A stretch of DNA of 64,000 bases from Paraburkholderia sp. ZP32-5 (lineage in GTDB: Bacteria > Pseudomonadota > Gammaproteobacteria > Burkholderiales > Burkholderiaceae): positions 1 through 64,000 of the forward strand of contig NZ_JAJEJP010000001.1 of the NCBI RefSeq assembly GCF_021390495.1, written 5' to 3'. The number at the start of each line of letters is the position of its first letter. Positions within the stretch are counted from its first letter, which is position 1. The notes below the pieces were generated by a model. The model worked only from the letters and a program-made list of their open reading frames with translations. It was not told the DNA's origin and searched no databases. The position numbers and the translations under genes were made by a program. Below are positions 59,600 to 64,000 of this stretch, piece after piece.

Positions 59600-59778
59600 T
59601 AGCTTTGGCTACAGCGCGGTCTGGTGACGCGACCCGGATACTCAGGGTCATTGCGCATTCCCCAAACGGACACTCGGCGATATCAGCTATTGAGTGCGAT
59701 ATACAAACGATTCAACCGCCGTGGCGGCAAACCGTACAGATCGCACTTAATGAGATGCACAAAGGGATGGGCGAATAA
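59600..59778 (+). pseudogene. C-terminal piece of the IS-interrupted gene, family unknown
   Basis: Continues the frame of 58279-58309 across the TAG duplication: ALATARSGDATRILRVIAHS then SAISAIECDIQTIQ to the end MHKGMGE. Protein-like composition and a common frame on both sides of the insertion support a real gene, but I do not recognise it and its N-terminus was removed by the first IS. Confidence 0.45.
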
Positions 59779-59861
59779 GGTGCTGGGGTGTCCGTCACGG
59801 CGACGCCGCACACTTCCGGCGCGTTATGGTCCTACGCGGTGTCGTTGACGTTGCGCAGCGA

Positions 59862-60980
59862 TCACGATGACGGCGAGAGCTTTGGCGTCTTATGCAACTC
59901 GACCCAGTATCCGTTCAGTTCATCGCTTGGCACGTTGAAGCGCCGCAACCATGCCTCGCTTGCCACGGTCGTATTTAGCAACGGTGCGGTACTGTTGATC
60001 GTGCCGCGCTGTAAGATGCCGATCTTATCGCCTACGATCGGATGCAGCGCGTGGTTAAGCAGGACGTACGCAGCCGGGGCCGCGGGCGGTATCCCTTTGC
60101 CCATTGGGATTCCTGCAACCGGCTCAACACCGGCTTGAATGAGCAGTGCGCCATTACCTAGCGGTGTCTTGCGGAACCAACCAGGCGGGAGCATCAAGGC
60201 GTCTACGCCGCCGGCACGGCGGACGAAGTCCTCGTCAAGAGCCGTCAACCAATCGACAGTCTTGATCTTGTCCACAAGGTCGCGAATTGACGTTCGCATC
60301 GGGTCGCCAACATCGACCCCTGGACCGTACAGCCTCGACCAGAAATTTTCGCTCGCTTCATTCGCTTCCGGGTCCAGTGGCGGAAGATTTACTCCGATTC
60401 CCGCGTGCCCCCATATGGCCGGCACCGCCGCGGCAAATTCTGCGAACAGCTTCTCGAACGTGCCGGGGCACATTTCCAGAAATCGACGGGGTACGGTGAA
60501 CACCATCGCGTCGAGCCCCCGGTCCCCAAGTTCCGCTTGCCAATCCGAAATGCAAAACGCTGAGAACTCAAAAAAGCCGGTAGCGAGTTTATGGTCGGCG
60601 CTGGTCGTCGTTGCCACGAGAACCTGACTGCTCGGCAGGCCGTCGGCGACCGCCGGGAATCTGCGTGCTTTGGCGAACTCGACCGGCTTCTGTCCCTCCT
60701 CGTAGAACCAACGCATTGGGCTCGCCTTCGGGGCGGGCTGCTCCGCAGCTTTTGCAAAGACCTTCGCGAAATCATCGACTGCCGCCATGTAGCGGTCGTA
60801 GCAGCCGACGAGAGCGGCGCGCACGGGCTTTGTGTATCCGCCTTTAAAGTACAGCACCCCGCGCACAACCAAGGCCGCCCCGACGATAGCTTTCTGTTCG
60901 AGTGGTTCGTATAGCCCGAAGGGCAGTGTGTCTTGTCGTCGTGGGTCGTTGGCCCACGCAATCAGTTCGTCTTTCGTCAT
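59862..60980 (-). CDS. DUF3396 / type VI immunity family protein
   Basis: The start ATG 60980 lies six bases after the effector stop; a TTG at 60989 is also in frame. 372 residues, cytoplasmic, with the DUF3396 pattern (GALLIQAGVEPVAGIPMGKG; an aromatic FWSRLYGPGVD core; ISDWQAELGDRG). Proteins of this family sit behind type VI nuclease effectors and neutralise them. A cytoplasmic partner fits a DNA-targeting toxin. Last gene of the PAAR-effector-immunity operon. Confidence 0.75.
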   Translation of the reverse strand: MTKDELIAWANDPRRQDTLPFGLYEPLEQKAIVGAALVVRGVLYFKGGYTKPVRAALVGCYDRYMAAVDDFAKVFAKAAEQPAPKASPMRWFYEEGQKPVEFAKARRFPAVADGLPSSQVLVATTTSADHKLATGFFEFSAFCISDWQAELGDRGLDAMVFTVPRRFLEMCPGTFEKLFAEFAAAVPAIWGHAGIGVNLPPLDPEANEASENFWSRLYGPGVDVGDPMRTSIRDLVDKIKTVDWLTALDEDFVRRAGGVDALMLPPGWFRKTPLGNGALLIQAGVEPVAGIPMGKGIPPAAPAAYVLLNHALHPIVGDKIGILQRGTINSTAPLLNTTVASEAWLRRFNVPSDELNGYWVELHKTPKLSPSS

Positions 60981-60985
60981 GATCT

Positions 60986-61759
60986 TCAAAAAGGAAAGGC
61001 GATGCCGGGAGCTGCTGGGCCGGGGCCGACCGGTGGTAATGGCGGCAATCCGAGTGGGCCGGTTTTATGCGCTCCGCCTGCATTTCCGCCGAACAGTTCG
61101 TCGGTGTCGGTGGTGGTACTGCGTTGAGTCGACTGTGCCGGCTCCTTCTCCGCATCCTCGTCCGGGCAGCCACATTGTGCCTTCTTCAGCGGCACGTACT
61201 TCGCTTCGTCGCCTGCGATCTTGATGTAGTCGGCCGCTTGGCCCCTCGTGAGCTCGTCATCAAACTTCATTTCGATGACGGCTCTGATGTTTGATTGCTC
61301 AGGTGGCTGGGAGGGGTCTTGCACGATCACTACGTCAGGCCTGCGGGTCTGATCGAGCCCGGTCTTCTTCCCTTCGAGATAGCCTTTCATCTTTCCGGGC
61401 CAGTTATTGTAGATATAGCCGAGCAAGTCATCGTGAGGTTTGAGGGGATCATCGGCAGACATGATCGGAGAGGGCGGCACCGTGGTCATGATGTAGTTGA
61501 CCTCCGGGACGTACACGGTCTTTTGTCCAGTCTCCGCGATCGATCGGGCGTTTTCGGCGTCGATTCGTTGTTCGACGCACCTCTGTCGCTGAAGTCGTCC
61601 GCCTCCGCGTGTCCAAACGCCGACCTTGCCGCAGTTGCACATGACGCGACAAAGGAAAGCCTTGTCGTGTGGCGTGATACCTGTCCTGGCTCCGACGATA
61701 GTGGTTTGTCCGCCAGCGCTCATGCCGCCTGGCGCTTCGCTGCCAACGTATCCGCTCAT
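60986..61759 (-). CDS. VRR-NUC-type nuclease, type VI effector
   Basis: 257 residues. An N-terminal cysteine cluster (CRVMCNCGKVG) is followed by a VRR-NUC/PD-(D/E)xK nuclease core with D142 (RRPDVVIVQD), E163 and K165 (AVIEMKFDD), and a downstream Q and Y. The C-terminus is Pro/Gly-rich and lacks known domains. No signal peptide. Coupled to the PAAR gene by a four-base ATGA overlap; together they form a spike-delivered DNase, by analogy with known VRR-NUC type VI effectors. Confidence 0.8.
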   Translation of the reverse strand: MSGYVGSEAPGGMSAGGQTTIVGARTGITPHDKAFLCRVMCNCGKVGVWTRGGGRLQRQRCVEQRIDAENARSIAETGQKTVYVPEVNYIMTTVPPSPIMSADDPLKPHDDLLGYIYNNWPGKMKGYLEGKKTGLDQTRRPDVVIVQDPSQPPEQSNIRAVIEMKFDDELTRGQAADYIKIAGDEAKYVPLKKAQCGCPDEDAEKEPAQSTQRSTTTDTDELFGGNAGGAHKTGPLGLPPLPPVGPGPAAPGIAFPF

Positions 61760-62292
61760 GCTCCGCTCAAGCTCGTAGGTCCAGACGTTCCTCGGTGGCT
61801 GAACGTGAGCGACGACGCGTCATGACCTTCAAGCCAATCGGTGAACCCGTTAGCGTCCGTCTTGCCCTGGATCACGCGTCCGTCTGCGGCGCGTACCGTG
61901 TACGAGTGACCGGTGACGGGCTGACGCGTTACATCGTCTAGCAACTGGAAACGCCCGCGATACGGCGTTTGCGGATTCGTTTCGGATAGAACGCTTTTCC
62001 CGCCGCCTATGGAGCCGCCGCTAGTCGGTTCGGCCGTTGTATCGCTTTGCGACGCGATGAGCGTGGCGCCGCATGCCGTCGTATCTCCCTCCGAAGCAAC
62101 GGGCCGACCGTCGAACGTCACGCCGAGGCTCTTGACCCCGACGATTGGATAGACTCCACCACACTTCGGACACGACACCTTGTCGCCCAAGAGCGCAATA
62201 GCGACGCCGTCCGATTTGTTCTCCGGCGAACACGCAAGCACGCGACCGCCGTGCGAGGTCGTGTCGCCCTCGCGAATGAACGCGAAACCCAT
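61756..62292 (-). CDS. PAAR domain protein (type VI spike tip) of the VRR-NUC operon
   Basis: The start ATG 62292 (MGFAFIREGDTTSHGGRVLA) gives 178 residues, the same length as the PAAR protein at 14674. PAAR_CT_2 pattern with VSCPKCGGVYPIVG and TTACGATLIASQSDT. The C-terminal extension has a carboxypeptidase-regulatory-like linker (GRFQLLDDVTRQPVTGHSYT). It would load the VRR-NUC effector on VgrG. No type VI structural genes are in the window. Confidence 0.85.
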   Translation of the reverse strand: MGFAFIREGDTTSHGGRVLACSPENKSDGVAIALLGDKVSCPKCGGVYPIVGVKSLGVTFDGRPVASEGDTTACGATLIASQSDTTAEPTSGGSIGGGKSVLSETNPQTPYRGRFQLLDDVTRQPVTGHSYTVRAADGRVIQGKTDANGFTDWLEGHDASSLTFSHRGTSGPTSLSGA

Positions 62293-62743
62293 AATGCATG
62301 CCCTCTCTCTTTTTTGTCGGAGGAATGTAGCACAGCGGGTTTTCCCGAGGCCACTTGTCAATGCCGACAGTTGTCACGTGCTGCGCTTGCGGTTGTTACG
62401 CTCGGCGAGGTTCTGGAGCGCTGAAAGAGAAGGCGCTCGAGCGGAAACGAGACCCGGTTTCAAGGGAGGGGTTGCGGAAATGCCGGACGGGCTAGGGAAG
62501 CAATCTTGCGAGATGGCGGACGAGCCCTAACAACACCACGCTCGCCTGAAGGTGGTTCAGGCAACCGCCAAAGCGGCGGGACGCATTACGTGAACGCGGC
62601 GCACACGTCGCGAAAGGAAGGAGAGTGCGGCGTTTGCCCTATGAGGGCCTGGGTAATAGGCTGCCCAGCCTGCACCATACGAGGTCAGATCAATGAGAAG
62701 GAAGATTCAAGCGTCAATACGAAACCGCTGCCTAGACCCGTCG
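62293..62743. other. Gene-free right end of island B
   Basis: No supported gene. It lies upstream of the PAAR operon and should hold its promoter. Confidence 0.4.
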
Positions 62744-62903
62744 ATGTGGATCGACGTTGACTGAGATGGGCCCAAAACGCCGACACCATCCGCTACACGA
62801 AACCCAGAAAGCAAAAAGCCCAGCCGTGTAGGCTGGGCTAAGTGCTTGAATTCGTTGGTGGGGCGTGAGTGACTCGAACACTCGACCTACGGATTAAGAG
62901 TCC
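62744..62903 (-). repeat. About 157-bp direct repeat with tRNA-Lys 3' half, copy 3
   Basis: Same content as 53691-53846: native downstream sequence, terminator, and the tRNA-Lys(CTT) 3' half (62856-62903). It keeps three more tRNA bases (TCC after AAGAG) than copy 2 before diverging. It is the attachment site next to the integrase gene. Confidence 0.8.
62811..62839 (-). terminator. tRNA-Lys terminator, copy 3
   Basis: Stem AGCCCAGCC / GGCTGGGCT with loop GTGTA; the sequence differs from copy 2 in paired positions that keep base pairing, followed on the minus strand by a U-run. Confidence 0.75.
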
Positions 62904-63060
62904 GAGAGATATCGCATTCTTTCATGTGGATTGATATCCGTGTAGGCACTTTAAATCCTTTGTGGGTAAGGATTTCAGCCTTAACCTACGGATTTTTTTG
63001 TTGACTCATGTGGACTGATTTTCCTAGTATTTGCCTACATGGTGCCTACATGGGAAATGG
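62904..63060. promoter_or_regulatory. Integrase upstream region with arm-site-like repeats
   Basis: Between the attachment core and the integrase start are short repeats: GTGTAGGCAC, and GCCTACATG twice at about 63,030-63,054, plus CATGTGGA twice. An echo of the attachment core, ACCTACGGATT, recurs at about 62,984. These fit integrase arm-binding sites and the int promoter. Confidence 0.45.
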
Positions 63061-64000
63061 ATGAGCAAACAGAACTTCACGGCGGCTCGGGTCGATAGCT
63101 TCGAATGCGAGCCCGGCAAGCTGCAGACTATCTACTGGGACGCGAAGACACCCGGCTTCGGGTTGCGCGTGACGGCGGCCGGCGCGCGGGCCTACATATT
63201 TGAATCTCGACTCTTTAGCAAAACGGTGCGGGTGACAGTTGGGGATGCTCGGGCGTGGGATTTGGGGCGCGCCCGCACCGAAGCCGCGCGGCTCAAGACG
63301 CTTATTGACGATGGGAAGGACCCGCGCGAAGTACGGGCAGAGCAGCAGGCGGCGCATGAGGCACGTCGCGCGGAGGCCAAGCGGCAGGACGCGATGTTTG
63401 GTGCCGTGTGGGACGAGTATGTTGAGAGCCGGAAGGCATTCTGGGGGGAGCGCCATTATCGTGATCACTTGCAGCATGCGGATGAAGGGGGCCAGCCGAA
63501 GAAGCGTGGCAAAGGCGTGACGCAACCTGGCCCCTTGGCCCCACTTCGTTCCCTGAAGCTGTCCGAGTTGAGCAGTGAGCGGATCGCCGAATGGCTCGCG
63601 GCCGAATCGAAGGAGCGACCGACGATGTCGGCGCTATCGTTTCGTCTGCTGCGAGGGTTTATCCGCTGGGTTGATGACACGCCAGTCTACAAAGGCATCG
63701 TTCCGGCCGATGCCTACAAGGCCCGGGATGTCCGTGACGTCGTTCCGCGCGTGAAGGCAAAAGATGGCGATTCATTGCAGCGAGAGCAACTGGTTGTGTG
63801 GTTTCGCGAGGTTCGCCTGATCGCGAACCCGGTTCATAGCGCCTACCTGCAAGGGTTGCTGATTACCGGCGCGCGCCGGGAAGAATGGGCGGGGTTGCGC
63901 TGGGAAGATGTCGATTTCCGCTGGCGCAGTCTCGTGCTGGACGACAAGGTCGAGGGGACCGGAGGACGAACGATCCCGCTGACGCCATATCTGGCGACGG
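63061..64000 (+). CDS. P4-type tyrosine integrase (3' end outside window)
   Basis: Open from ATG 63061 to the end of the window (313 codons). The N-terminal DUF4102 arm-binding domain (YWDAKTPGFGLRVTAAGARA; TVRVTVGDARAWDLGRARTE), a SAM-like core-binding part, then the start of the catalytic domain with the first active-site Arg in TGARREEWAGLRWEDVDFR near residue 270. The other catalytic residues lie beyond the window. Integrases of this family recombine at tRNA 3' ends, matching the tRNA-Lys fragment 157 bases upstream. Start of a third island (C). Confidence 0.9.
   Translation, partial: MSKQNFTAARVDSFECEPGKLQTIYWDAKTPGFGLRVTAAGARAYIFESRLFSKTVRVTVGDARAWDLGRARTEAARLKTLIDDGKDPREVRAEQQAAHEARRAEAKRQDAMFGAVWDEYVESRKAFWGERHYRDHLQHADEGGQPKKRGKGVTQPGPLAPLRSLKLSELSSERIAEWLAAESKERPTMSALSFRLLRGFIRWVDDTPVYKGIVPADAYKARDVRDVVPRVKAKDGDSLQREQLVVWFREVRLIANPVHSAYLQGLLITGARREEWAGLRWEDVDFRWRSLVLDDKVEGTGGRTIPLTPYLAT

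Larger units (their letters stand above)
53802..62903. mobile_element. Genomic island B, between tRNA-Lys copies 2 and 3
   Basis: A 9.1-kb unit flanked by direct repeats of the tRNA-Lys 3' half. Contents: transposase remnants, two HEPN-motif proteins, two IS3-family elements, and a PAAR-effector-immunity operon. No integrase of its own. Confidence 0.55.

Overview
The window reads as part of the main chromosome of a Burkholderiaceae bacterium, most likely Paraburkholderia. The reasons are the dnaA-dnaN-gyrB order at the left end, high GC with strongly GC-biased third positions, a Burkholderia-type general porin, and the mix of amino-acid ABC importers, Rieske oxygenases and PAAR-type type VI effectors. 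Genus is inference; no rRNA is present.

Layout. (1) 1-5106: replication core (dnaA lacking its start, dnaN, gyrB). (2) 5.1-21.5 kb: a defence and competition island. It opens with a tRNA-3'-end-like sequence fused to a beheaded XRE regulator. It then holds a five-gene operon (hsdR, hsdM, hsdS, an ABC/OLD-like ATPase and an HNH nuclease), in which a type I restriction-modification system carries a PtuA/PtuB-like pair. Next come a PAAR-effector-immunity cassette bounded by 46-bp inverted repeats, remnants of another hsdR, a symE and an IS66 transposase, a large AT-rich metallophosphoesterase/STAND-like NTPase gene, and an intact symE. (3) About 21.9-22.4 kb: an AT-rich gene-free stretch with two perfect DnaA boxes, possibly an origin. 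(4) 22.4-39.1 kb: ordinary chromosome, with an AraC/GyrI regulator, eutBC, a cadA-like metal ATPase with divergent cadR-like MerR, a zinc-ribbon protein, dbpA, a scar holding IS5 and hsdM fragments plus rhuM, methionine aminotransferase, an amino-acid binding protein, an AraC-LysE pair and a diguanylate cyclase. (5) 39.1 kb to the end: tandem genomic islands separated by three copies of the 3' half of a tRNA-Lys(CTT), each copy truncated at its 5' side. The first island (39.2-53.8 kb) carries a catabolic cluster under a divergent LysR gene plus an oxygenase/amino-acid-importer module. The second (53.8-62.9 kb) carries two HEPN-motif proteins, two IS3-family elements and a second PAAR-effector-immunity operon (VRR-NUC nuclease with DUF3396-type immunity). 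A third begins with a P4-type integrase that runs off the window.

How the genes work together. The left island combines DNA restriction, a second nuclease pair, a candidate abortive-infection NTPase and interbacterial toxin cargo. The catabolic island has a complete logic of uptake (porin, MFS, ABC importer), ring activation (Rieske alpha/beta) and hydrolytic processing (amidohydrolase, RidA-like protein, alpha/beta hydrolase, FAH-family enzyme). It lacks a recognisable ring-cleavage enzyme, ferredoxin or reductase, so the substrate is unknown. The best candidates for something new are the metallophosphoesterase-NTPase gene, the inverted-repeat-bounded toxin cassette, the restriction/PtuAB-like composite operon and the tandem tRNA-Lys islands.
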